Part shown: piece after piece, positions 7,845 to 16,575 of the stretch
Position numbering within the stretch: the stretch's first letter is position 1
How the letters are laid out: every line of letters starts with the position of its first letter
Assembly: GCF_004634245.1 (NCBI RefSeq)
Contig: NZ_SJTF01000001.1
Location: forward strand, 186,001 to 250,000
Source: Flavobacterium foetidum
Lineage (GTDB): Bacteria > Bacteroidota > Bacteroidia > Flavobacteriales > Flavobacteriaceae
Direction of reading: 5' to 3'
DNA length: 64,000 nt
Notes under the pieces: generated by a model
Told to the model about the DNA's origin: nothing
Database searches by the model: none
What the model saw: the letters and a program-made list of their open reading frames with translations, nothing else
Program-made: the position numbers and the translations under genes

Positions 7845-8396
7845 ATGTTGACCAAAGGAGATAAAGTATCGGTGCTTGACGAGGCGATAAACGGGACAGT
7901 AGTTTCTGTTAAAAACAATGAAGTTTTGATAGAAAGCGAAGACGGATTTATGATGACATTTTTTGTCAATGAATTGATTAAAATTCAAGAAACCAGTGAT
8001 TTAATGAATTCTATTAAAAGAATTGATTTAAATGAAGCTTCAAAGGATAAGATAGAGCCAAAACCGAGAAGTTTCGTAAAAGAACGAAAAGAAAAACGTG
8101 ATGCAGGAGTGCCCGAATTTGATTTGCATATCGAAAAACTCGTGCCCAATAAACGCGGTATGTCTAATTTTGATATTTTGACATTACAAACTGAAACCGC
8201 TAAAAGACACATCGAATTTGCGATTCGAAATCGCATTCCGAAAATTGTTTTTATTCACGGAGTCGGCGAAGGAGTTTTAAAAGCCGAGCTGGATTTTTTA
8301 TTAGGTAGATACGACGGAATCGATTTTCAGGATGCCAATTATCAGAAATATGGTTTGGGTGCAACTGAAGTTTATTTTAGGCAGAGTAATAAATAA
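7845..8396 (+). CDS. Smr-domain protein, 183 aa
   Basis: The N-terminal ~45 residues form a small beta-barrel-like region (GDKVSVLDEAINGTVVSVKN), followed by a charged linker and a C-terminal Smr domain. The Smr motifs are FDLHIEKL at about residue 95 and IVFIHGVGEGVLK at about residue 140. Smr domains of the MutS2 type bind or nick branched DNA or RNA; this stand-alone form is common in Bacteroidota and its substrate is not established. It is coupled to the small membrane protein upstream. Confidence 0.88.
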   Translation: MLTKGDKVSVLDEAINGTVVSVKNNEVLIESEDGFMMTFFVNELIKIQETSDLMNSIKRIDLNEASKDKIEPKPRSFVKERKEKRDAGVPEFDLHIEKLVPNKRGMSNFDILTLQTETAKRHIEFAIRNRIPKIVFIHGVGEGVLKAELDFLLGRYDGIDFQDANYQKYGLGATEVYFRQSNK

Positions 8397-8435
8397 TGTT
8401 TTTTCTGTTGCTGTAAAAATGAATTTTAAGAAAAT

Positions 8436-8500
8436 AAAAAACATCCGTTTTTTGAGATAGGTTTGAAGTTAAAACCAGTCTGAAAAAACGGATGTTTTTT
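8436..8500. terminator. Long hairpin between convergent genes
   Basis: AAAAACATCCGTTTTTT pairs with AAAAAACGGATGTTTTT around a loop of roughly 30 bases, with U-rich flanks on both strands. It can end both the Smr transcript and the minus-strand lipoprotein transcript. Confidence 0.75.
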
Positions 8501-8535
8501 GTAAGAAAATAAAAGGGTCTAGCCGCTTTGTTTTT

Positions 8536-9516
8536 TTAAGATATTTTTCCGAGAAGAAAGTTGGTTGGAAGTGAAAAAGAACTGTTTCCTTTTCTCATCT
8601 TAACAGCTTTTAATGTAATGGTGTGATAGAAAACTCCAGCAACTTCTTCTGTTACCACTTCAATAATACCGCTTTGACCTTCTACGCCGCTATCGGCAGT
8701 AAAATCCAAATCAATTCCAGGAGTGCTTGGAAATGATGTTCCGTTGCAGAAATATGCACGACTAAATGAGCCTGTACTTTCCTTCACTGTTCGGTAAACA
8801 ACTCTATTGGTTGTGGTGCCTACTAGTTGTCTTCTTGGGCTTCCTAAAGGAGTAACTTCATTTTTAAGTAAATCAGGACTAATATTATCAATCATTATAA
8901 AAAATGAGGTAGTAAAATTATACACGCGATTTTGGTCATCACATTTATAAGCAGTCTCGGGAGTAGCAAATACTAAACTCGCAGGGATCGATAAGGTACT
9001 TGAGAGGTTTCCAAACGGATATGTCGGATAGGTTTGTTCCTTTCCTGATGGAAGTAAAAATGTGATATTAGTAAAATTGATGCTGTGGTTATAGCCTTCA
9101 ATTTTAGTACTTCCGTCTTGGGCAGGTGCAGAAGTTTTTTGTTTTGAAGTTATATTGATTACACCAGAGGTAGCCAACCATTCTTCTGAGACTTTTGGTG
9201 TGCTTGGCGGAATTGTGCCACAGATGTTATCGGTGGCTACGGTGCCGTCATAAGCTCTGTATACTACGCGATAATTTCCTTTTCCACCTGGTTCAATGTT
9301 ATACTTGTATGTGCTGTCGTCTTCTATAATTCCAGCATTTTCTACTAATTGTAATAATAGTGCTTCCTGATTTTTAAGTTTGTAGATTAAATTTTCGTTT
9401 AGTGTACAGCTTTGAGAGTTGACACTTTCAAAATCTATTTGATCTACAGTCAGATCTCCATCATCACAGCCGTTTAACATTAGGGCAAACAATAGGAGGT
9501 ATGTGAATTTTTTCAT
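8536..9516 (-). CDS. Lipoprotein of unknown function, 326 aa
   Basis: Start set at the MKKFTYLLLFALMLNGC methionine, which gives a proper lipoprotein signal (Cys at residue 17); an in-frame upstream ATG at 9558 would bury it. The mature protein contains about 300 residues rich in Thr, Ser and Gly with beta-type patterning, such as YRVVYRAYDGTVATDNICG and the related NRVVYRTVKESTGSFSRAYFCNG, so it may be an internal duplication. No catalytic motif seen. Divergent from the cysteine desulfurase gene. Probably outer-membrane or periplasmic. Confidence 0.82.
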   Translation of the reverse strand: MKKFTYLLLFALMLNGCDDGDLTVDQIDFESVNSQSCTLNENLIYKLKNQEALLLQLVENAGIIEDDSTYKYNIEPGGKGNYRVVYRAYDGTVATDNICGTIPPSTPKVSEEWLATSGVINITSKQKTSAPAQDGSTKIEGYNHSINFTNITFLLPSGKEQTYPTYPFGNLSSTLSIPASLVFATPETAYKCDDQNRVYNFTTSFFIMIDNISPDLLKNEVTPLGSPRRQLVGTTTNRVVYRTVKESTGSFSRAYFCNGTSFPSTPGIDLDFTADSGVEGQSGIIEVVTEEVAGVFYHTITLKAVKMRKGNSSFSLPTNFLLGKIS

Positions 9517-9590
9517 CGTAATTTTAATTTCCGTCAAAAATAGTGAAAAAATTGCCAAATGATATTTAAGTTTTCACAATTGATATTTCT

Positions 9591-9598
9591 TAACTTTG
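9591..9598 (+). promoter_or_regulatory. -7 promoter element, TAACTTTG
   Basis: Exact match to TAnnTTTG, six bases before the cysteine desulfurase ATG at 9604; implies a very short leader or leaderless start. Confidence 0.5.
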
Positions 9599-9603
9599 CG
9601 ACA

Positions 9604-10728
9604 ATGAAAAAAGTATATCTCGACAACGCTTCTACAACATCCATTCGTCCTGAAGTTATTCAGGAAATGGCCAAAATAATGGCCGAGGATTTTGGCAATC
9701 CGTCTTCTCCACATAGTTTCGGACGCAATGCTAGAACTATTTTAGAACTTTCCAGAAAAAGCATCGCAAAGCATTTTAACTGTACTGCACAAGAAATTCT
9801 ATTTACATCTGGCGGTACCGAAGCAGATAACTGGATTCTGCGTTCGGCTGTTGAAGATCTTAAAGTCGAACGCATAATTACGTCTAGAATTGAGCATCAT
9901 GCCGTATTGCATACCGTTTGGGCTTTGCAGGAGGAATATAATATTGAAGTTGAATATGTAAAAGTAAATGCAGACGGAAGTCTCGATCTTACTCATTTGT
10001 CTAATATCTTATCTGATGCTAAAAAGACTTTGGTGAGTCTGATGCATGTTAATAATGAAACGGGGGCGGTTTTAGATCTTGAACGCGTGAGCACAATCTG
10101 TGGCCAGTACAATGCATTGTTTCACTCAGATACGGTACAATCTGTTGGTAAGACAGAAATTGATCTACAAAAAGCTGCAGTAGATTTTATAGCGGCAAGT
10201 GCTCATAAGTTTCACGGACCTAAAGGAGTAGGTTTTGCATTTATTCGAAAAAATTCTGGGTTGCAACCATTGTTTTTTGGCGGAGAGCAAGAAAAAGGCC
10301 TTCGAGCCGGAACCGAAGCAGTTCATCAAATAGCCGGTATGGCGAAAGCTTTGGCTATTTCATATGAAAACCTAAACGAAGAGAGAGACTATATTTCAGA
10401 TTTAAAGAGGTATCTTATCGGGCAATTAGAGATTCATTTTCCGAATTTCAGAATTAATGGAAAAGCAGATGATTTTTACAATATTATCAATATCATACTT
10501 CCGTTTTCATCAGATAAGACTTCCATGCTTCTGTTCAATCTTGATATGAAAGGAATTGCCGTTTCTAGAGGAAGCGCGTGCCAGTCGGGAAGCATCAGAC
10601 CTTCGCATGTTTTAAAAGAAATGCTTTCAGAAGATGATTTGAAACTGCCCAACCTCCGAATTTCCTTTAGTCATTATAATACCAAAGAGGATATAGACTG
10701 GCTGATTGAGAGCTTGAAGAGTTTTTGA
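9604..10728 (+). CDS. Cysteine desulfurase (NifS/IscS family), 374 aa
   Basis: A class V aminotransferase-fold PLP enzyme that takes sulfur from cysteine for Fe-S cluster or tRNA thiolation. It begins KKVYLDNASTTSIRPEV. The PLP lysine is in SAHKFHGPKG (about residue 199) and the catalytic Cys lies in SRGSACQSG (about residue 323). Start chosen at ATG 9604 rather than 9559 because the N-terminus then matches the family. No IscU or Suf genes are nearby. A periodic repeat starts on its final codons. Confidence 0.93.
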   Translation: MKKVYLDNASTTSIRPEVIQEMAKIMAEDFGNPSSPHSFGRNARTILELSRKSIAKHFNCTAQEILFTSGGTEADNWILRSAVEDLKVERIITSRIEHHAVLHTVWALQEEYNIEVEYVKVNADGSLDLTHLSNILSDAKKTLVSLMHVNNETGAVLDLERVSTICGQYNALFHSDTVQSVGKTEIDLQKAAVDFIAASAHKFHGPKGVGFAFIRKNSGLQPLFFGGEQEKGLRAGTEAVHQIAGMAKALAISYENLNEERDYISDLKRYLIGQLEIHFPNFRINGKADDFYNIINIILPFSSDKTSMLLFNLDMKGIAVSRGSACQSGSIRPSHVLKEMLSEDDLKLPNLRISFSHYNTKEDIDWLIESLKSF

Positions 10729-10796
10729 GTTACAGAGGCTTTGAGATTCTAAGATTCTAAGTTGCAAAGTGACAGAGTAACAAAGTGACACAGTGA
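10725..10796 (+). repeat. 8-bp-period array, nine units
   Basis: Nine consecutive 8-base units of the form pentamer plus three variable bases: TTGAG, CAGAG, TTGAG, CTAAG, CTAAG, CAAAG, CAGAG, CAAAG, CACAG. The first unit overlaps the stop codon of the cysteine desulfurase gene (10726-10728). It is followed by a strong terminator. Same family as the arrays at 4498 and 48503. Confidence 0.85.
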
Positions 10797-10803
10797 TAAA
10801 TAC

Positions 10804-10851
10804 AAAAAAAAAGTCCGAATCAAATTTTAATTTGATTCGGACTTTTTTTTT
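10804..10851. terminator. Bidirectional terminator
   Basis: A near-perfect hairpin with arm AAGTCCGAATCAAATT and its complement, flanked by A and T runs on both sides; it sits between convergent cysteine desulfurase and tsaC genes. Confidence 0.9.
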
Positions 10852-10865
10852 GTAAAATCTAAAAT

Positions 10866-11450
10866 CTATTTTCGGATTATTTTTACCTGAGAATCGTTTG
10901 TTAGTTTAATGATAGTTGATGGTTTTCCGGCAACTTTGTCTTGATTTAGCTTCACTACATAATCAACCCCTTTAATGATTTCGGGATTAATTTCTTTGAA
11001 GGACATGGGAGTCGGTTGTCCCGAAATATTTGCAGAAGTAGAAACTAAGGGCTTTTTCATTCTTTCCATCAATTTATAGCAAAACGGTTCTTTTACCAAC
11101 CGGACCCCAAGAGATTTGTCTGCTGAAATAACATTATGCGCTACGTTTCTTGCGTCATCCAAAATTAAAGTGGTAGGTTTTTCAGATAAGTCCAAAATCT
11201 GCCACGCCACTTCAGGAATATTTTTGAAGACATTATACATCATTTTTTCTCCATTCATCAAAACAATCATGCTCTGCGTTTCAGCACGCTGTTTAAGTTT
11301 GTAAATTTTAGCAACAGCATCAGGATTTGTAGCATCGCATCCAATTCCCCAAACGGTATCTGTCGGATAAAGTATAATGCCGCCCTCTTTTATAACTTCG
11401 TAGGCGTTTAGGATTTCCTGATTTAGTAAAGAACTAGAATTTTCGGCCAT
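10866..11450 (-). CDS. L-threonylcarbamoyladenylate synthase (TsaC/Sua5/YrdC family), 194 aa
   Basis: It makes threonylcarbamoyl-AMP from threonine, bicarbonate and ATP for t6A37 tRNA modification. The YrdC fold is evident: GGIILYPTDTVWGIGCDA near residue 20, KPTTLIL, SLGVRLV, and PLVSTSANISGQPTP near residue 135. At ~194 residues it is the short TsaC/YrdC-like form without the Sua5 C-terminal domain. Single gene, convergent with the cysteine desulfurase. Confidence 0.92.
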   Translation of the reverse strand: MAENSSSLLNQEILNAYEVIKEGGIILYPTDTVWGIGCDATNPDAVAKIYKLKQRAETQSMIVLMNGEKMMYNVFKNIPEVAWQILDLSEKPTTLILDDARNVAHNVISADKSLGVRLVKEPFCYKLMERMKKPLVSTSANISGQPTPMSFKEINPEIIKGVDYVVKLNQDKVAGKPSTIIKLTNDSQVKIIRK

Positions 11451-11612
11451 TTTGCAGTATATTTTTTAAAGACTTCAAAGGTATTATTTTTTATCAGTTT
11501 TATAAAATTGTTACTGTTTTTCTATTATGTTTAAAATCATGTTAAGTTATGCAGCTGTAGCGGTGTGTTATTCTTAATAAAATAATTAAATAAGGTAAAA
11601 AATCACTTAAAG

Positions 11613-11642
11613 TTGCGGCATTTCAGAAATAAGCTATCTTTG
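11613..11642 (+). promoter_or_regulatory. Promoter of the oligosaccharide locus
   Basis: TTG at 11613-11615 and TATCTTTG at 11635-11642, separated by 19 bases: a textbook Bacteroidota -33/-7 promoter 29 bp before the first glycosyltransferase gene. Confidence 0.75.
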
Positions 11643-11670
11643 TTTTACCCAACAAAAACTAAAAAAAGAC

Positions 11671-12792
11671 ATGAAAATTATACTGGATTCGCAGGCTTTT
11701 GATATGCAGCAGTATGGAGGCATTTCCAGATATTATACCGAAATATTTTCTGTTTTATCTCAACGAAAAGATGTAGAAATTGCGATACCATTGGTTTACA
11801 CACGTAATGTCTACTTCAATGAAAGTGTCTTAACTAAGAATAAAAAAAGCATTAATGTTTTGGGGTTATATCTTTTGGAAAAGGTGGGTGTCAGCATTCG
11901 AAAAAAAATCAAGAAACGGAACTGGGCGCAAATCAAAAAAAAGCTCTCAAAACAAGATTTTGACATTTTTGTTCCAACATATTACGATTCTTATTTTTTA
12001 AAAGACCTTAATCATAAACCATTTGTTTTGACTGTTTATGATATGATTCACGAACTTTTGCCACAATATTTTTCTGATGCACCCGAAGTAGCAGAAAAGA
12101 AATTATTTCTAATCGAAAAAGCGACACGCATTATTGCCGTTTCTGAGAATACCAAAAAAGACATTCTGAAATTTTATCCCCATTTAGAAGAGTCTAAAAT
12201 CGATGTCGTCTATCATGGAAGCTCAATAAAAATCAATAATGACGCAGTAATTGATCTTCCTGAAAATTATATTTTGTATGTGGGATCTAGAGCAAATTAC
12301 AAGAATTTTGATTTTTTGGTTCAGGCTATAAAGGAAATTTTAAAAGACAATCCTGAGCTGTATCTGGTTTGCGCTGGAGGTAAAGAATTCAGCAAGAACG
12401 AAATAGAATTTGTCAAAAGCCTGAATCTCGAAAAACAGATTATTCAAAAAGATTTTGATGAAAAGGCTCTTGGCAGTTTTTATAAAAATGCAAAATGTTT
12501 CGTATTTCCGTCGCTTTATGAAGGTTTCGGAATCCCAGTGTTAGAATCTATGGCTTGTGGTTGCCCTGTGGTTTTAGGAAATCACAGCTCATTTCCAGAA
12601 GTTGCTGGTGAGGCAGGGATCTATTTTGACATTAATGACAACAGAGATTTAACAGCTAAAATTAATAATATAATTCAGAATCCAGCTGTTCGAGACGACT
12701 ATGCGGCAAAAGGATTGCAGCGAGTTCGTCAATTTAATTGGGAACAGGCCGCAGAAGAATGTTTGAATGTTTATAAAAAAGCATTAATTTAA
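11671..12792 (+). CDS. Glycosyltransferase family 4-type, 373 aa
   Basis: A GT-B fold retaining glycosyltransferase. The N-terminal acceptor half begins with the QYGGISRYY motif (about residues 12-20). The C-terminal donor half holds NYILYVGSRANYKNFD and the E-x7-E region FPSLYEGFGIPVLESMACGCPVV (about residues 278-300). It adds a sugar from a nucleotide donor during LPS, O-antigen or capsule assembly; specificity cannot be read. First gene of a three-gene plus-strand run with its own promoter. Confidence 0.92.
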   Translation: MKIILDSQAFDMQQYGGISRYYTEIFSVLSQRKDVEIAIPLVYTRNVYFNESVLTKNKKSINVLGLYLLEKVGVSIRKKIKKRNWAQIKKKLSKQDFDIFVPTYYDSYFLKDLNHKPFVLTVYDMIHELLPQYFSDAPEVAEKKLFLIEKATRIIAVSENTKKDILKFYPHLEESKIDVVYHGSSIKINNDAVIDLPENYILYVGSRANYKNFDFLVQAIKEILKDNPELYLVCAGGKEFSKNEIEFVKSLNLEKQIIQKDFDEKALGSFYKNAKCFVFPSLYEGFGIPVLESMACGCPVVLGNHSSFPEVAGEAGIYFDINDNRDLTAKINNIIQNPAVRDDYAAKGLQRVRQFNWEQAAEECLNVYKKALI

Positions 12793-12864
12793 TTGACTCT
12801 ATAAGAGGGAATTTTATTGCGTAGTGTAGAAATAATGGTTTAGGAAAATATAACAACTTAATAA

Positions 12865-13692
12865 ATGCCAAAAATAGCTGTAATAACTGTAAATTATAAT
12901 GACAGGGAGGGTCTCAAGAAAACTTTGGACAGCGTCACCAAGCAGTCTTATAATGATTTTGAATTTATCGTTATAGATGGTGGCAGCACCGACGGAAGCA
13001 AAGAAGTCATAGAACAGTACAAACATAAAATTTCTTATTGGGTAAGCGAGAAAGACAATGGTGTTTTTCATGCCATGAATAAAGGAATAATGGCTTCGTC
13101 TGCAGAGTTTGTCATTTTTATGAACGGAGGTGATTGTTTTTATAACAATACTGTGCTGGAAGATAATGCAGAGAGCCTAACTGCGGATTATGATATTTAT
13201 TATGGCGACAATTATAAACAAAAAGGAAACTCCAAAAGATTAAAAACCTATACCGAAAAATTGAGCTTTTCTTTCTTTTACACCAGTTCTATAAATCATC
13301 AGTCAACGTTTATTAGAAGAAGGCTTTTTAATGACTATTTTTATTATAACGAAAATTACAGAATAGCTTCAGATTGGGAGTTTTTTGTTTACACAATCTG
13401 CCATCAAAATGTTCCGTATAAGTATTTAAAGAATACGATTGCAGTCTATGATTTTACAGGAATTTCTTCAAATCCTAAATTTAAAGACTTGTATGAGCAA
13501 GAAAAAAGGCAGACATTTCTAAAATATTTTCCAGCCATAGTAGACGATTATAAAGAAGTTGACGTTTTAAATTCTAAGCGCTTTTTGCAATTTCAACATA
13601 TTAAAAATTATAAAATAGCCTGGAAATTATTGAAGGCTTTTATAAATTTATTATTGCTATTTTTGCCAAAAAGAGAACAAAAACAAATTTGA
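12865..13692 (+). CDS. Glycosyltransferase family 2, 275 aa
   Basis: A GT-A fold inverting transferase: ITVNYNDREGLKKTLDSV at the N-terminus, VIDGGSTDGS (nucleotide-sugar binding) near residue 40, and MNGGDCF in place of the DxD near residue 88. The middle has HQSTFIRR and the C-terminus holds RIASDWEF. It resembles the family 2 enzymes of polysaccharide loci with WcaA-like cores. The donor and acceptor are unknown. Confidence 0.92.
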   Translation: MPKIAVITVNYNDREGLKKTLDSVTKQSYNDFEFIVIDGGSTDGSKEVIEQYKHKISYWVSEKDNGVFHAMNKGIMASSAEFVIFMNGGDCFYNNTVLEDNAESLTADYDIYYGDNYKQKGNSKRLKTYTEKLSFSFFYTSSINHQSTFIRRRLFNDYFYYNENYRIASDWEFFVYTICHQNVPYKYLKNTIAVYDFTGISSNPKFKDLYEQEKRQTFLKYFPAIVDDYKEVDVLNSKRFLQFQHIKNYKIAWKLLKAFINLLLLFLPKREQKQI

Positions 13693-13720
13693 TAAATAAT
13701 ATACCGAGTATAAAAATTAT

Positions 13721-14587
13721 ATGAAAAAAATCCATGTAGGCTTTTTGTTTTCACATGATTATGAAAAACTAAAGTTGTCAATACCACCTGTTTACAATGC
13801 TTCCGATAGGATTTTTATTGCTATTGATGAAAATTATTTGACCTGGTCAGGAAATAAATTCGACGTTGACCCTACCTTTTTTGAATGGTTGAAAGAATTT
13901 GACGTTGACAACAAAATCGAAATTTATCGAGATAATTTCTATATTCCATCAATGACTGAAATTGATATGGATTCTCGTGAACGTCATTTGCTTTCTTTGA
14001 AAATGGGAATCGGCAACTGGTTGATTCAGGTAGATAGCGATGAATATTTTTATGATTTTGAAAAGTTTGTTGCCGACCTAAGAAAATTCGATCATTATCT
14101 CGATAACCCAGAAAAGAATAAAATACAGATAGCTGCTTTTTGGATTATCTTGTATAAATACACCGAGAAAGGAATTTTGTATGTTGATAAGCCTATGAAA
14201 GCTGTTTTTGCGACAAATTATCCAAATTATACCTGCGCGCGAAGAACAAAGGCAAGAGTTATTTATACCGATAATATTATTCTGCATGAATCCTTATCGA
14301 GAACAGAAGAAGAATTACGTTTTAAGCTCGAAAACTGGGGACATAAACGCCAAGTAAATCCGGATTTCTTAAATAAGTGGATAAAGGTTAATGAGAACAA
14401 TTATAAAGACTTGCGAAACTTTTACTATATAGAGCCCGAAAGATGGAAGAGGCTTAATTATTTTCCGAGTACAAATCTTAAAGAAATCAAAGAGTTTATC
14501 ATCAGTTCAAAAGTACTTCGAATTCCGAAAATTTATCTGGCGGGAAAAAACTTCGGACAATGGTTCAAGTTTTTATTTAAAAAATAA
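13721..14587 (+). CDS. Putative glycosyltransferase, 288 aa
   Basis: It begins KKIHVGFLFSHDYEKL and carries a VDSDEYF motif near residue 105 that could serve as the metal-binding DxD of a GT-A enzyme; an ARRTKARVIY segment and a conserved-looking HESLSRTEEELRFKLENWGH follow. This layout is found in poorly described glycan-locus transferases. Context (28 bp after a family 2 transferase and before another LPS-type gene) supports the role. I could not place it in a named family. Confidence 0.7.
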   Translation: MKKIHVGFLFSHDYEKLKLSIPPVYNASDRIFIAIDENYLTWSGNKFDVDPTFFEWLKEFDVDNKIEIYRDNFYIPSMTEIDMDSRERHLLSLKMGIGNWLIQVDSDEYFYDFEKFVADLRKFDHYLDNPEKNKIQIAAFWIILYKYTEKGILYVDKPMKAVFATNYPNYTCARRTKARVIYTDNIILHESLSRTEEELRFKLENWGHKRQVNPDFLNKWIKVNENNYKDLRNFYYIEPERWKRLNYFPSTNLKEIKEFIISSKVLRIPKIYLAGKNFGQWFKFLFKK

Positions 14588-14602
14588 ACTGTTTTAAAAA
14601 CT

Positions 14603-14640
14603 AAAGAGGATAAAATTGGCTTTCCAACTTTATCCTCTTT
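14603..14640. terminator. Bidirectional terminator
   Basis: AAAGAGGATAAA pairs with the near-complementary TTTATCCTCTTT around a short loop, between convergent glycosyltransferase genes. Confidence 0.8.
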
Positions 14641-14655
14641 TTGTATAAAGGTTTT

Positions 14656-15729
14656 TTATCCTAGTATTTTCTGATACACATCTAAATATTCAGTTGCCGA
14701 TTTTTTCCAGTCAAAAGAAGCAGCTCGTTCTCTTATAATTGCTTGCCTTTCTGCTTTATTGATTTCATAATCATGTAGTCCTTCAAAAACTATATTTTTC
14801 ATATATTCCGGATCAAAGTTATCCCAATAAGTTGCAGCATTGCCGCCAATTTCAGGAAGAGATGTTCTATTGGCTAAAAAAACTGGTTTGCCAAAGCTCA
14901 TGGCCTCGATAGGAGGAAGGCCGAAACCTTCGCGGATAGACGGAAATAGGAAAGCTGTACAATTTTTCATGAAAAACTGTTTTCCTTCTTCATTTACTTT
15001 TCCGGTAAGGAAAACCCGACTAGACAGTCCGTTGTCAATAATTAGTTTCTGAATTTCTTCGCCATATTTTTTATTGTTGTTTCCCGAAATGATGAGATTA
15101 AAATCTGTTATTAATTTCATCATATTGACAAGCGCTTCGTAATTTTTTCTGTGCAGAAAATCTCCGATTGTATAAAAAAACGGTCTGTCTACAGGAACAT
15201 TCGGCAAAAATAGAGAAGTGTCGATGAGCGTAGAGACAGGATTCCCATTATAAATAACATATTCTGGCACATCAGGCACATTAAAATATTTATGTGTCTC
15301 CGCTTTTGCAAATTCTGAGATATAGGTTATTGCAGTCGATTTTTGAAGCTTGGCGCAAAAAAGCTTGTTCAGTCTATGCTCCGGGTCTGGAGAAACCTCG
15401 TCTATAAAATGCACATCATGAATGGTGAGCAAATATTTGTTGCAGTAATAAGGCTCTACTTTTGTATTCTGATTTACAGAATGCCATAAATCGTATTTTT
15501 TTCTGATTCTAAACAGTGAATGCCTAGAAAGTGTGCTATAGCGATGATATTTGAATTTATCCTTAAATTCTTCTTTAAGGAGTTCAGGATGAGAAGTATT
15601 AAGTGTTAATTCATAATTTTTAAAATCCAAAGAAGACAACCCTTTAATTAATTCATAATTAAAAGTTCCTAAACCGGCCGCTCTGTTGTTTATATTATGT
15701 GTTTCAAGAAAAATACTCTTCGATGACAT
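14656..15729 (-). CDS. Glycosyltransferase family 4-type, 357 aa
   Basis: GT-B fold: NRAAGLGTFNYELIKGL at the N-terminus, RPFFYTIGDFLHRKNYEALV in the donor-binding half, and FPSIREGFGLPPIEAMSFGKPVF as the E-x7-E motif (about residues 267-290). Start chosen at ATG 15729 (MSSKSIFLE) rather than 15753, because the upstream residues are basic and uncharacteristic. It stands alone on the minus strand, head-to-head with the LPS kinase-like gene, in the oligosaccharide locus. Confidence 0.9.
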   Translation of the reverse strand: MSSKSIFLETHNINNRAAGLGTFNYELIKGLSSLDFKNYELTLNTSHPELLKEEFKDKFKYHRYSTLSRHSLFRIRKKYDLWHSVNQNTKVEPYYCNKYLLTIHDVHFIDEVSPDPEHRLNKLFCAKLQKSTAITYISEFAKAETHKYFNVPDVPEYVIYNGNPVSTLIDTSLFLPNVPVDRPFFYTIGDFLHRKNYEALVNMMKLITDFNLIISGNNNKKYGEEIQKLIIDNGLSSRVFLTGKVNEEGKQFFMKNCTAFLFPSIREGFGLPPIEAMSFGKPVFLANRTSLPEIGGNAATYWDNFDPEYMKNIVFEGLHDYEINKAERQAIIRERAASFDWKKSATEYLDVYQKILG

Positions 15730-15810
15730 TTTTGTTTTTTTACGAAAATACAATAATAATTTGAAGTGTTAAATCGTATATGTATTTTTGTTGTTTATAA
15801 AAAACAACTG

Positions 15811-16575
15811 ATGAACTTTAAGGTAAATCCTCTTTTCGAAAATCATTCGGCCTCTATACTTGAAACTATCAAAAATTTCGAAACCTCTGGTGAACTTTTT
15901 GGCAACGGCGACCGCAATAAAATAAAACTTTTTGATTTTCAAGGAAAAACGATTAATATAAAATCATTTAAGATTCCGAATCTGATCAATAAGATTGCGT
16001 ATCGTTATTTCAGAAAATCAAAGGCACAGCGTTCTTTTGAATATGCGGTTACCTTGTTAGAAAAAGGAATAGGCACGCCTCAGCCAGTTGCTTACCTCGA
16101 AAATTTTAGTTTCTTAGGACTAAAAAACAGTTATTATGTAAGCGAACATTTGATAACCGAACTGACCTATAGAGAATTGGTAGAAATTCCCGATTATCCG
16201 GATAGAGAAAATATCCTCAGACAGTTTACCAGATTTACATTTGGCCTTCATGAAAAAGGAGTTGAATTTTTAGACCATTCTCCAGGAAATACCTTAATCA
16301 AAAAAACAGGCAGTAACTACGAATTTTTTCTGGTCGATTTAAACAGAATGATTTTTCACCAAAGTATGAGTTTTGAGCAGCGAATGGTAAACTTCAGCCG
16401 TCTAACTCCTTATGAAGACATGGTGAAGGTGATGAGCAACGAATATTCAAAATTCTACAAAGAACGCTCAGAAGAAGAAATTTTTAAAAGCATGTGGCAG
16501 TTAACTGCAGCCTTTCAAGAAAAATTTTATAGAAAAAAACGTTTAAAGAAGAAACTCAAATTCTGGAAGAAATAA
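15811..16575 (+). CDS. Lipopolysaccharide (Kdo/WaaP-type) kinase family protein, 254 aa
   Basis: A small protein-kinase-like fold of the Kdo kinase/InaA/WaaP type that phosphorylates sugar residues in the LPS inner core. Visible are VSEHLITELTYREL (hinge region), the catalytic loop variant VEFLDHSPGNTLIKK (about residue 150) and FLVDLNRM in place of DFG. The LVDLNR loop and N-terminal nucleotide-binding KIKLFDFQGKTINIKSFK are typical of the family. Start is ATG 15811. Its 3' end overlaps the next gene's 3' end by 20 bp, tail to tail. Confidence 0.85.
   Translation: MNFKVNPLFENHSASILETIKNFETSGELFGNGDRNKIKLFDFQGKTINIKSFKIPNLINKIAYRYFRKSKAQRSFEYAVTLLEKGIGTPQPVAYLENFSFLGLKNSYYVSEHLITELTYRELVEIPDYPDRENILRQFTRFTFGLHEKGVEFLDHSPGNTLIKKTGSNYEFFLVDLNRMIFHQSMSFEQRMVNFSRLTPYEDMVKVMSNEYSKFYKERSEEEIFKSMWQLTAAFQEKFYRKKRLKKKLKFWKK

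Noticed and set aside
10725..10796. CRISPR-like array
   Set aside because: Repeat units are only 5 bp with 3-bp spacers; no cas genes in the window.
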